Origin: Syntrophomonas sp. UBA5288
Lineage (GTDB): Bacteria; Bacillota; Syntrophomonadia; Syntrophomonadales; Syntrophomonadaceae
Length of the DNA stretch: 6,903 nt
Direction: 5' to 3'
Assembly: GCA_002408445.1 (NCBI GenBank)
Contig: DHSK01000117.1
Location: forward strand, 7,547-14,449
The stretch's first letter is position 1. The number at the start of each line of letters is the position of its first letter. Positions 1 to 6,739 of the stretch are shown piece after piece. Made by a program: the position numbers and the translations under genes. The notes under the pieces are model-generated. The model was not told the DNA's origin, did no database searches, and saw nothing but the letters and a program-made list of their open reading frames with translations.

Positions 1-2426
1 CCCAGTTCCCGGTAAAGTGACTCCAGAAAATCGTGATTGAACCACCGGCTTTCCACGCTGGTCGTAAGGGGCGCCGGTATATTTATGCCCCCTTTAAAAC
101 TATAACTGGCCCAGCTCCAGACAGTACAGGTCAGGAAAGTGCCATTGTCCAGCACCTGGCATAGGCCATACCCGTCTGCCATCAGATTAAAAAGCCGGGC
201 CTGCTCCAATTCTCCCTCCCGCTCGAATTGGTGCGCTATGCTTCTTATCTTGCTGACCATTAAACGATGGTGGGAATTTTCGAAGATATTGTGAGCGGAA
301 GATTCCTCCCCCTTTTGCAAATCCAGCAGCGCATTTTTAATCTTGATGCTAATGTTCTTACGCTGTTTTACTATAAGTTGAAAAAGGTGAGAATAATTTT
401 CAGCCACGCATATCCGCCGCAAAATGCTGGTAAAGTATCTGAGCCGGGGGTAAGTTCCTCCCCCACCCGGTTCCAATGTTTTGACCGTCATGCGCGACGT
501 AATTTTATTTAAGTTGGCCACCTTGCTGTGTGGCCAGAACCCCATAGCCTTTTCATCTAAAAATATAGGTTTCAGGTCCACCCACTGGAAGCTCTCCGGT
601 TTTAGTTGGTCAAGTACCCAGATCAGATCGCGATCGGTATAACTCCAGCTTTGAATTAAATTAGCATAAGTTACCGCATCCCTAGCTCCCACCTTTTGTA
701 CCAGTTTGGCCGGTTTGTAGTAGCCCATGGTTATCATTAAATTTACCGGCGGGAAACGGATCAGCATCTCCCGCAGCAAATCTTCATGAATGGTGAATAT
801 CTTTTCATGGGGTACCATTTCAAATAATTTATTAACATATTGCCGCAATCCGCTGTCGGTATGTAAATCACCTGGCAGTATCTTTTCCAAAGCTGTTTCC
901 GCCTCTTGCATAAACTGTTCTACGGCCTGCACCAGTTCCTTATCCTTGTCCAGCGGTGCCCCCAGTCCGTCGGTTACAAATTTATTAAAAGCATCTTCGT
1001 ACCGCTTCCGAACGGCACGATAAACGTTATCGGTCTGAACTACACATCCATCTTTCCCCACTACCTTTTTGGGAACCACCACGGGTTTACGGGGTACGTA
1101 TTCCATATAACCGAGAGGAATGAGGGGGGGCTTGTAGACCTCCGTTTTTTCCAGCCAGATCCGGATAAATTCTGCTTTGGAAGTCCAAAATTGATGTCCT
1201 AATCTTTGTTGAATAGTTTCCATATGCTTTAACAGCAGTTCACTTTTTTGCTGTTCATCGGTACACTGCACCTGTTCCCGAAAATCCTGCATCTCCAGGG
1301 CATAACTGGCCACCCGGGCCTGATATAAAGTACTTAAGGCTGATATAATATCATCGGCACCCAGATTATCATCAAATACGTAAGCCGTCAGGAGTGTGTA
1401 TATACTTTCCACCCACAGGTCATCGGACATACGAAAATCAGCTGAAACAGCGCGGCTCAGATTATCAAGCCGGGCTTTGGCATCAGCCGGTAAACTATTC
1501 AGCCATTCGTTTTTGGCCTTATACTCATTCTGAAAGTTTTCTATTAACTCATGCACCGGATATTTGATCGTATCCGGGTATAAAATATTGCTGCGATCCA
1601 TGGTATCAACCACCTTAATGATAAGCCTTTCCCGCAGCCAGATAGCACTGTCCCGCTTCAGGGCCTCAAATATGGCATGGACCGTTTCACGAAATATTTT
1701 GTTGCGTTCCTCCAGTCCGGTATGCTTTAAGCTGCCTTCCAGTATTGCTTCACAAATATTCTTGTTCCAGCATAAGGCCCGGGTTACCAACCAGAAATCT
1801 ATCCCTGCCCCGCTTATGCTGTTTCCCCAGAACTTGGCTTCATGATTTAATTCTTCAATAAAATCATGGGAAAGGGCATATATTCCGCCGAGCGGGTCCC
1901 GCACCCGGCAGCCATAGAAAGTTTCGAGGATGGGATTAGCCATCATGTGGGCAATACTGTCAACCGCTACATTGCATCTGAGACTGCCCAAAACCATATC
2001 ATAAGGTCCCCGGATAGGAGATAGCAGCGTTTCCAGCCAAAACCCCTTTTCGGCCACCAGATTTTCATTAAAAACAATCAGGTCGGCTTCCAGATGATGA
2101 CTGACCGCGATAAAAGTACGGATCACCATACCCCTTCCCGCTATCTCCGGAGCCAGTAAAAATTCCATATGAGGCAGCCGGAGATTAAGTTCTTTTATAG
2201 CAGCCAGTTTTGCCTCAGCCGATGCATCGCCGGCACATATAATCAGTTGTCTGATTCCCATCCAGGAATGAACTACTTTATCAATTGCTTCCAATAATTG
2301 GTCAATGGCTCCCGGTTCACCGGTAATGGGGATTCCGATAACCAGGTCGTAACTTTTGCCTTCCAGTTCCGGTATGATTTTATTTTTTATTTGGTCGAAA
2401 TAAGCCTCTGTATCAACTTGGCTCAA
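1..2426 (-). CDS. Large GT-A glycosyltransferase-like protein, GpgS/MGS-related N-terminal domain, C-terminus cut by window edge
   Basis: The minus-strand frame is open for 808 codons from a TTG at 2426 to the window edge, so the C-terminus is missing. Residues about 26-240 look like a GT-A nucleotide-sugar transferase. A first beta strand LVIGIPITGEPG (28-39) is followed by AGRG (96-99), where related enzymes have a glycine-rich GKG loop, then PLGGIYAL (178-185) and SGAGIDFWL (205-213). The PLGG-Y and GxGI/VD/E elements are typical of glucosyl-3-phosphoglycerate synthases (GT81) and mannosylglycerate synthases (GT78), which make compatible solutes or start polysaccharides. Where such enzymes have a DxD-like metal motif this protein reads NEN (120-122), so activity is uncertain. 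Residues about 240-808 appear mostly helical and soluble, and I recognise no domain there; the whole protein is far longer than the roughly 300-400 aa of GpgS or MGS. It is divergent from the redox operon, and no functional link is evident. The specific substrate is unknown. Confidence 0.72.
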   Translation of the reverse strand, partial: MSQVDTEAYFDQIKNKIIPELEGKSYDLVIGIPITGEPGAIDQLLEAIDKVVHSWMGIRQLIICAGDASAEAKLAAIKELNLRLPHMEFLLAPEIAGRGMVIRTFIAVSHHLEADLIVFNENLVAEKGFWLETLLSPIRGPYDMVLGSLRCNVAVDSIAHMMANPILETFYGCRVRDPLGGIYALSHDFIEELNHEAKFWGNSISGAGIDFWLVTRALCWNKNICEAILEGSLKHTGLEERNKIFRETVHAIFEALKRDSAIWLRERLIIKVVDTMDRSNILYPDTIKYPVHELIENFQNEYKAKNEWLNSLPADAKARLDNLSRAVSADFRMSDDLWVESIYTLLTAYVFDDNLGADDIISALSTLYQARVASYALEMQDFREQVQCTDEQQKSELLLKHMETIQQRLGHQFWTSKAEFIRIWLEKTEVYKPPLIPLGYMEYVPRKPVVVPKKVVGKDGCVVQTDNVYRAVRKRYEDAFNKFVTDGLGAPLDKDKELVQAVEQFMQEAETALEKILPGDLHTDSGLRQYVNKLFEMVPHEKIFTIHEDLLREMLIRFPPVNLMITMGYYKPAKLVQKVGARDAVTYANLIQSWSYTDRDLIWVLDQLKPESFQWVDLKPIFLDEKAMGFWPHSKVANLNKITSRMTVKTLEPGGGGTYPRLRYFTSILRRICVAENYSHLFQLIVKQRKNISIKIKNALLDLQKGEESSAHNIFENSHHRLMVSKIRSIAHQFEREGELEQARLFNLMADGYGLCQVLDNGTFLTCTVWSWASYSFKGGINIPAPLTTSVESRWFNHDFLESLYREL

Positions 2427-2443
2427 ATTACTTAAGCCCTCCT
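2427..2443 (-). promoter_or_regulatory. Ribosome binding site supporting the TTG start
   Basis: On the minus strand AGGAGG occupies 2443-2438, followed by 11 bases and the TTG at 2426. The codons just upstream in frame offer no ATG, GTG or TTG, so this TTG is the best start for the glycosyltransferase-like gene. The spacing is slightly long. Confidence 0.6.
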
Positions 2444-2654
2444 TTATGGAAAAATACTTTCCTAATAATTATGCGCAATTACGCCCCAATATATTTAAAC
2501 ATTACCTTATTTATCTCTATCCGGTGGTAATCTGCCTGATTTTTTGACATTGTGATAATTTATATTACGCAAACGGCAGGTGAAAGGCTAGTGTACATAA
2601 TACTCCCGGGCTATCACCAACATCTTCCAGGTATATTTAAAGACATCTCCGGTT

Positions 2655-2703
2655 TTCCTGGTTGCAGGATATCAGGAATATCGCATACAATAAAGACTGC
2701 GAT
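2655..2703. repeat. Two adjacent inverted repeats, possible RNA hairpins
   Basis: TTCCTG (2655-2660) is complementary to CAGGAA (2673-2678). Its inner part TCCTG (2656-2660) can instead pair with CAGGA (2665-2669) around a GTTG tetraloop, so two mutually exclusive hairpins are possible. Immediately after, ATCGCA (2680-2685) pairs with TGCGAT (2698-2703). The stems are only 5-6 bp and could be chance, but they lie back to back, just upstream of a strong ribosome binding site at 2751. Confidence 0.35.
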
Positions 2704-2763
2704 TGATTTGTAGTTAAGAATTTTTTGCAGTTCATGATAAAATTTCGAATGGAGGTGAGAAAA

Positions 2764-2811
2764 GTGCCGTCAAGCTCAAATTCCAAACAAATAGTAAACC
2801 TGGTTATTTGA
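2764..2811 (+). CDS. Possible 15-codon leader or decayed small ORF with a strong ribosome binding site
   Basis: GGAGGTGA at 2751-2758 is close to a perfect Shine-Dalgarno and sits 8 bases (counted from GGAGG) before a GTG at 2764. The frame encodes MPSSSNSKQIVNLVI and stops at TGA 2809-2811. The same frame then stays open to a TAA at 2920-2922, so a readthrough product would have 52 codons. The serine/asparagine-rich start vaguely recalls the N-termini of small acid-soluble spore proteins, but the expected PGA-containing core does not follow in any frame. A regulatory leader peptide, the intact start of a degraded gene, or chance are all possible. I do not recognise a family. Confidence 0.22.
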   Translation: MPSSSNSKQIVNLVI

Positions 2812-2813
2812 AC

Positions 2814-2863
2814 CTTGCCAAGTGGACCGGTGGTTCATTTGGGTTCTGTAACAGAGTGGCAAG
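2814..2863 (+). repeat. 7-bp inverted repeat with 36-nt interior, candidate RNA stem
   Basis: CTTGCCA at 2814-2820 is perfectly complementary to TGGCAAG at 2857-2863. The stem begins two bases after the stop codon of the short frame at 2764-2811. The interior contains two GGTTC copies (GGTTC at 2832-2836 and GGGTTC at 2841-2846). Twenty-seven bases downstream GGGGCC is followed by six T (2891-2896), but no GC-rich stem directly abuts that T-run, so it is not a convincing intrinsic terminator. Confidence 0.4.
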
Positions 2864-3185
2864 AACAGGGATTTAACCATATGAGGGGCCTTTTTTCACC
2901 TGCTTCGGATAGTGGCTGTTAATTTATTGCCCATAATCTGATTTTTCTCCTTTCAGGCAGGCCTTTCGTAAGACTGTTACCGTCTTATTTCTTTATGTTA
3001 TTGCCGCATTTTCGCTTACTATGTTTTCTATCCACCCTGGAGTAATACAAATAACCATGGGCCGAACCGGCGGGCAGCAGCTCTTCATTTCTATGCAGAA
3101 TGTCCCGCTGTAACAATATACTCATTGAAGTCCAGGCAGACATTTCCTGGTATGGATGTACCCCCTGCCCTTCTAAGTGGATACA

Positions 3186-3198
3186 TCGATATTATCGA
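3186..3198. repeat. 13-nt palindrome, possible operator
   Basis: TCGATA, a central T, and TATCGA form a perfect dyad. It lies about 220 bases before hdrA, which is far for a simple repressor site. It may be a transcription factor site or chance. Confidence 0.25.
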
Positions 3199-3405
3199 AA
3201 CATGGAAGTATATCGACGTCCCTGGTGACCAAGCCCGAAATTTCTGAACGGCTGCGTTTGATATGGATAGAAAATTCCAAGTAATGAGCATGATCCTGGC
3301 ACTAGTGAAATTATCTGTATTTTTCTATAACCCGGTAATTCCTTGAATTCCGACTTATATCTATTGCCTCATCTATTATATTTAAGCGAATTGAATAATC
3401 AGGGA

Positions 3406-3411
3406 AAGGAG
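3406..3411 (+). promoter_or_regulatory. Ribosome binding site that fixes the hdrA start at 3421
   Basis: AAGGAG lies nine bases before the ATG at 3421. An in-frame TTG at 3343 would add 26 residues, but it has no good ribosome binding site, and those residues precede the conserved MKKRVGVFVCDCG N-terminus typical of HdrA. The ATG at 3421 is therefore preferred. Confidence 0.85.
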
Positions 3412-3420
3412 AACTTAACT

Positions 3421-5400
3421 ATGAAAAAACGAGTCGGTGTTTTTGTCTGTGACTGTGGTGCCAATATCGCCGCAACTGTTGACACAGTCAAAGTAACCGA
3501 AGCAGCTCAAAAAATGCCCGGAGTAGTTTATGCCGTAAACTATAAATACATGTGCTCCGATCCGGGCCAGGATATGATCAAAAATGCCATAAAAGAGTTT
3601 AAGTTAGATCAAGTCGTGGTAGCCTCCTGCTCACCGCGTATGCATGAGAAAGTATTTCGCCATGCCGTGGAGGAAGGCGGTATTAACGGCTATATGTTTG
3701 AGCAAATTAATCTGCGCGAACAGGTATCATGGGTTCACCATGACATGGAAGAAGCCACCGAAAAAGCCATAGAGCTGGTTCGGGCGGGTGTTGCCAAAGT
3801 GGTCCGCAACCAGCCCCTGTATTCTTCCACCATTCCGGTCACCCGGAAAGCACTGGTTATTGGAGGCGGAATTGCCGGTATGCAGGCCGCCCTGGATATA
3901 GCAGATAATAAATATCCGGTCGTACTGGTGGAAAAGGATTTGTCTATCGGTGGCAAGATGGCCCAATTAGACAAAACCTTCCCCACCATGGACTGCTCTG
4001 CCTGCATCTGTTCCCCCAAAATGGTGGCGGTAGCCCAGCACCCCAATATCGAAATAGTAACTTATGCCGAAGTAGTAAAAGTATCCGGCTATGTAGGAAA
4101 CTTTACCGTCACCATACACAAGAAACCCAAGTATGTCGACTGGAGTTTATGCACCGGGTGCGGAACCTGTATTGAAAAATGTCCTACTAAAAAAGTTGCC
4201 AACGAGTTTGACCTGGGTATGAGCAACCGTACCGCTATTTATAAGGAATTCCCCCAGGCTGTACCCAGCAAACCACGTATTGATGCCGAACACTGTTTGA
4301 AATTAACCAAAGACAAGTGCGGAGTCTGTGAAAAAATATGTCCTACCAAGTCTATCCGGTTTAATGAAAAGGATGAATATATAGATCTGGAAGTTGGAGC
4401 CATAGTTATGGCCACCGGCTACGATCTGTTTAAATGGGAAGAAGTTTATGGCGAATATGGATATGGCAAGTACCCGGATGTAATTACTTCCCTGCATTTT
4501 GAGCGTCTGGTCAATGCGGGCGGCCCTACCGGTGGACATATCCAGCGTCCCTCCGACGGCAAGGAACCCAAGAAAATTGCCTTTATCAAGTGTATAGGTT
4601 CCCGTGATGATACCAAAGGCAGAAGTTACTGTTCCCGGGCCTGTTGTATGTACACGGCCAAGCATGCCTATCAATTTAAAACCAAAGTAGAGGATAGTGA
4701 AGCTTTTGTCTTTTATATGGATGTGCGCACCGCCGGCAAGAACTATGAAGAATTTTACCAACGCTCTTTACAGGCAGGAGCCAAATATATCCGGGGCAGA
4801 GTAAGTAAGATTTACCAGCGGGGAGATAAGCTTATACTCAAAACTGAAGACACCCTTATCGGCAGACCGCTGGAAGTTGAAGTGGATATGGTGGTATTGG
4901 CCACTGCTATGGTGCCTACCGCTACAGCAGAAGGATTAGCCCGTACGGTCGGTTTTTCCACGGATAAGGACGGATGGTATCAGGAAGCTCATCCCAAACT
5001 TCAGCCGGTAGAGACTTTCACCGCCGGAGTATTCCTGGCCGGAACCTGCCAGGGGCCGAAAGACATTCCGGATTCAGTAGCCCAGGCCAGTGCAACCGCC
5101 GCCAAAGTGGGAGCTCTTTTATCCAATGACGAACTCAGCACCGAACCAATGATCTCGGAAGTAGACCCATCCCGTTGTTCAGGTTGTGGATTGTGCCTGT
5201 CCATATGTCCTTTCAAAGCCCTATCCCTGAAGGACTATACCTTTCCCGGCCAGAAAGGGACTCGCAGTGTAGTTGAGGTCAACGGCGCACTTTGCCAGGG
5301 CTGTGGAGCCTGTGTACCGGCCTGCCGTAGCATGGCTTTAAATCTTAAGGGCTTTACCGGTGAACAAATTGCGGCGGAGGTGGATGCGATATGTCTATAA
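3421..5400 (+). CDS. hdrA: Heterodisulfide reductase subunit A-like FAD/iron-sulfur protein (electron-bifurcating core)
   Basis: 659 aa, the usual HdrA length. It is a cytoplasmic flavoprotein that splits or merges electron pairs between high- and low-potential carriers through FAD and Fe-S clusters. The N-terminus has VFVCDCG (C10, C12). The FAD-binding GGGIAGMQAA is at 148-157, followed by the cysteine cluster DCSACIC (C192, C195, C197). A two-cluster ferredoxin insert uses C244/C247/C250/C254 and C292/C300/C303/C307. C391, C404, C408 and C409 match the spacing of the noncanonical [4Fe-4S] ligands that I recall as C386/399/403/404 in Methanothermococcus HdrA. K414 sits where its flavin-contacting K409 would fall, so bifurcating chemistry looks intact. 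A C-terminal dicluster ferredoxin has C586/C589/C592/C596 and C625/C628/C631/C635. It is not a selenoprotein here. The gene overlaps mvhD by 10 bases. HdrB and HdrC are absent from the window, so the in vivo partner is inferred from neighbours only. Confidence 0.95.
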   Translation: MKKRVGVFVCDCGANIAATVDTVKVTEAAQKMPGVVYAVNYKYMCSDPGQDMIKNAIKEFKLDQVVVASCSPRMHEKVFRHAVEEGGINGYMFEQINLREQVSWVHHDMEEATEKAIELVRAGVAKVVRNQPLYSSTIPVTRKALVIGGGIAGMQAALDIADNKYPVVLVEKDLSIGGKMAQLDKTFPTMDCSACICSPKMVAVAQHPNIEIVTYAEVVKVSGYVGNFTVTIHKKPKYVDWSLCTGCGTCIEKCPTKKVANEFDLGMSNRTAIYKEFPQAVPSKPRIDAEHCLKLTKDKCGVCEKICPTKSIRFNEKDEYIDLEVGAIVMATGYDLFKWEEVYGEYGYGKYPDVITSLHFERLVNAGGPTGGHIQRPSDGKEPKKIAFIKCIGSRDDTKGRSYCSRACCMYTAKHAYQFKTKVEDSEAFVFYMDVRTAGKNYEEFYQRSLQAGAKYIRGRVSKIYQRGDKLILKTEDTLIGRPLEVEVDMVVLATAMVPTATAEGLARTVGFSTDKDGWYQEAHPKLQPVETFTAGVFLAGTCQGPKDIPDSVAQASATAAKVGALLSNDELSTEPMISEVDPSRCSGCGLCLSICPFKALSLKDYTFPGQKGTRSVVEVNGALCQGCGACVPACRSMALNLKGFTGEQIAAEVDAICL

Positions 5401-5825
5401 CTGAAACGAAGGAATGGAAGCCTAAAATCATAGTATTTACCTGCAACTGGTGTACCTACGCTGCTGCAGATATGGCCGGGTTTAATCATTTTGAATACCC
5501 GGCCCAGGTACGTATTATTCGTACTCCCTGTTCAGGCCGGTTTGATCCCATCTGGGTCATGCGTGCCCTCAACCGCGGTGCGGACGGCGTAATGCTATCC
5601 GGGTGACACCCGGGTGACTGCCACTATGGTACCGGCAACTATTACAACCGCCGGCGGCAAATGATTATGAAGAATTTAATTGAATATATGGGCATTGAAC
5701 CGGAGAGATTTCAAACTTCATGGATATCAGGTTCGGAAGCCAATAAGTTCCAGCAAACCATGGAAAACCTGGTAGCTGATATAACCAAACTGGGACCAAA
5801 CAGAAAGCTGAGGGATATGCGATGA
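5391..5825 (+). CDS. mvhD: MvhD/FlxD-type [2Fe-2S] electron-transfer subunit, selenoprotein with Sec at codon 72 (TGA 5604-5606)
   Basis: This small protein carries electrons to HdrA through a [2Fe-2S] cluster; in methanogens it links hydrogenase or formate dehydrogenase to HdrABC. Read through the TGA it is 144 aa, the normal MvhD length. The conserved cysteines are C18 and C21 (FTCNWCTYAAADMAG), C47 (RTPCSGR), and the block GADGVMLSG-U-HPGDCHYGTGN, where position 72 is the Sec and C77 follows. Homologues have Cys at position 72. The VhuD paralogue in some methanogens is a known selenoprotein at this family motif. After the TGA the frame stays open for 72 codons with family-like sequence to the TGA at 5823. 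GGAGG at 5376-5380 precedes the ATG, inside the hdrA end. The stop overlaps the next start by four bases (ATGA). A nonsense mutation or sequencing error is the alternative, but the position and intact downstream sequence argue for Sec. Confidence 0.88.
5596..5616 (+). repeat. Perfect hairpin centred on the Sec UGA codon
   Basis: CCGGGT (5599-5604) pairs with ACCCGG (5608-5613) around a GAC triloop. The stem extends by U5598-G5614, A5597-U5615 and U5596-G5616 to nine pairs. The U of the UGA codon closes the loop, and its G and A lie in the loop. An 8-nt direct repeat CGGGTGAC (5600-5607 and 5611-5618) overlaps it. This fold uses bases needed by the first downstream SECIS fold, so the two are mutually exclusive. 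Confidence 0.5.
5604..5640 (+). promoter_or_regulatory. Selenocysteine codon and candidate bacterial SECIS region
   Basis: Bacterial Sec insertion needs a hairpin just 3' of the UGA, bound by SelB. Two folds are visible. In the first, CCGG (5610-5613) pairs with CCGG (5632-5635), U5615 with A5631, and GCCA (5620-5623) with UGGU (5627-5630) around a CUA triloop that begins 17 bases after the UGA. In the second, UGCC (5619-5622) pairs with GGCA (5634-5637) around an 11-base loop containing GG. The first has the right distance but lacks a loop G. The second has a G-containing loop, but not at the loop's first bases. Which fold is functional cannot be decided by eye. Confidence 0.5.
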
Positions 5826-6727
5826 AAGCAATAGAAAACCAGATAAAAGAAATTGCCGCCCGGCTGCTGCAAAGCGGAGAAGTAAATATTTTTCTGGCCT
5901 GGGAAAAAGGCGATTATGAATATCAGAGCAAACCCTACTTTGCCCGTAGCGTGGATGACGTAGATAAAATCGTATTTGATCAATATTGCATTCATAATCT
6001 GTCCAACAGCCTGTTAAAATTCCGGGACAGCAGCGATAAAATCGGATTAGTGGTAAAAGGCTGCGATTCCCGGGGTATAGTAAGACTGCTGCAGGACAAT
6101 CAAATCGAGCGCAGCCGTCTCTATATCGTCGGCGTAGCTTGCCCGGGTATGAAAGACCCCCTGCTGGCCATGAAAAACCACTCCGGTTTATTCAAAGTGG
6201 AAACCGAGCCGGAAGTGGCTGCCAAATGCCAGACCTGCCGGTATCCCAATCCGGTCATCTATGATGAACTGCTGGGGGACCAACAAGCACCCCGGCCCCA
6301 GGAGGCCAGGTATGCCCAGGTAGATGCCATTGAACAAATGACAGCGGATGAACGCTATAAATTCTTTGAAGATACACTGTCCAAGTGCATCCGCTGCTAT
6401 GCCTGCCGCCAGGCCTGCGTAGCCTGCAACTGCCGTCTCTGCATTTTCGATGAAATGCGTCCCCAGTGGGTAGGACGCGAAACCAGCATCAGCGACAATA
6501 TGATGTATCATCTGGTCCGAGCCTCCCACATGGCAGGCAGATGCATAGAATGCGGAGAATGTGAAAGAGTTTGTCCGGTAAATATACCCCTCATGCTCAT
6601 CAACCGCAAACTGATCAAAGACGTGGATAAATTCTTTGGCCCTTACGATGCGGGTATCAAGTACGAAGAAGGGGTAAAACCACCTCTTAGCCTGTACCAA
6701 GAAAACGATCCGGATAATTTCATATAG
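5822..6727 (+). CDS. 4Fe-4S iron-sulfur protein of the FdhB/FrhB-like type, FlxC-like position in an Hdr operon
   Basis: 301 aa, soluble and Cys-rich, with no signal peptide or membrane segment. The N-terminal half (about 20-150) has the LVVKGCDSRGIVRLL motif (C81) and GVACPGM (C107), seen in proteins related to the beta subunits of F420-reducing hydrogenase and formate dehydrogenase. A CxxC pair follows at C136/C139. The C-terminal half has a ferredoxin-like block C189/C192/C195/C199 running directly into C202, C204 and C207, and a second canonical cluster C241/C244/C247/C251 ending in CPVN. At least two [4Fe-4S] clusters are expected, and the three extra cysteines may hold another or share ligands. 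The ATG overlaps the mvhD stop (ATGA), with GAGGG at 5810-5814 as ribosome binding site, implying translational coupling. By position it resembles FlxC of Flx-Hdr clusters. The role is relaying electrons between HdrA/MvhD and a dehydrogenase; the exact partner is unknown. Confidence 0.75.
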   Translation: MKAIENQIKEIAARLLQSGEVNIFLAWEKGDYEYQSKPYFARSVDDVDKIVFDQYCIHNLSNSLLKFRDSSDKIGLVVKGCDSRGIVRLLQDNQIERSRLYIVGVACPGMKDPLLAMKNHSGLFKVETEPEVAAKCQTCRYPNPVIYDELLGDQQAPRPQEARYAQVDAIEQMTADERYKFFEDTLSKCIRCYACRQACVACNCRLCIFDEMRPQWVGRETSISDNMMYHLVRASHMAGRCIECGECERVCPVNIPLMLINRKLIKDVDKFFGPYDAGIKYEEGVKPPLSLYQENDPDNFI

Positions 6728-6739
6728 GGGGTGAAGAAT

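Larger units (their letters stand above)
2427..3420. other. Divergent intergenic region of about 1 kb, no recognised gene
   Basis: This stretch separates two divergently transcribed units and should contain both promoters. I read all frames and found no recognisable protein, tRNA, rRNA or known riboswitch. The longest open stretches (a 66-codon minus-strand frame at 3091-3291 and short plus-strand frames at 2764-2922 and around 3152-3247) have no family resemblance I can name. Visible structure is concentrated at 2655-2863 (inverted repeats, a strong Shine-Dalgarno and a 7-bp stem), plus a palindrome at 3186-3198. An AT-rich TATTAT at 3374-3379 is a possible -10 element for the hdrA operon, but I see no good -35 element at the right distance. 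Decayed gene remnants or an undescribed structured RNA are possible. Confidence 0.6.

Noticed and set aside
2544..2559. A perfect TTGACA at 2544-2549 with GATAAT at 2554-2559 as a promoter
   Set aside because: The two boxes are only four bases apart, so they cannot be a -35/-10 pair. TGTGATAAT alone could be an extended -10, but that is too weak to list.
2684..2692. CATACAATA as a sporulation sigma E or sigma K -10 element
   Set aside because: No matching -35 element at 13-15 bases upstream; a 9-nt match alone is expected by chance.
2754..2876. Plus-strand frame reading KPGYLNLAKWTGGSFGF as a gene
   Set aside because: It has no start codon placed behind the ribosome binding site at 2751 and matches no family I know; the ribosome binding site fits the other frame.
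2881..2896. Intrinsic terminator at the T-run
   Set aside because: GGGGCC before the T-run has no complementary arm close upstream, so no stem abuts the T tract.
3091..3291. 66-aa minus-strand ORF
   Set aside because: No good ribosome binding site and no recognisable family; it lies in the divergent intergenic region and is probably chance.
3343..3420. Upstream TTG start adding 26 residues to HdrA
   Set aside because: The ATG at 3421 has a well-placed AAGGAG and begins the conserved HdrA N-terminus; the added residues look like untranslated leader.
5391..5606. MvhD as a truncated pseudogene
   Set aside because: The sequence after the TGA retains the family motif and length and couples to the next gene, and the TGA sits at a known Sec position.
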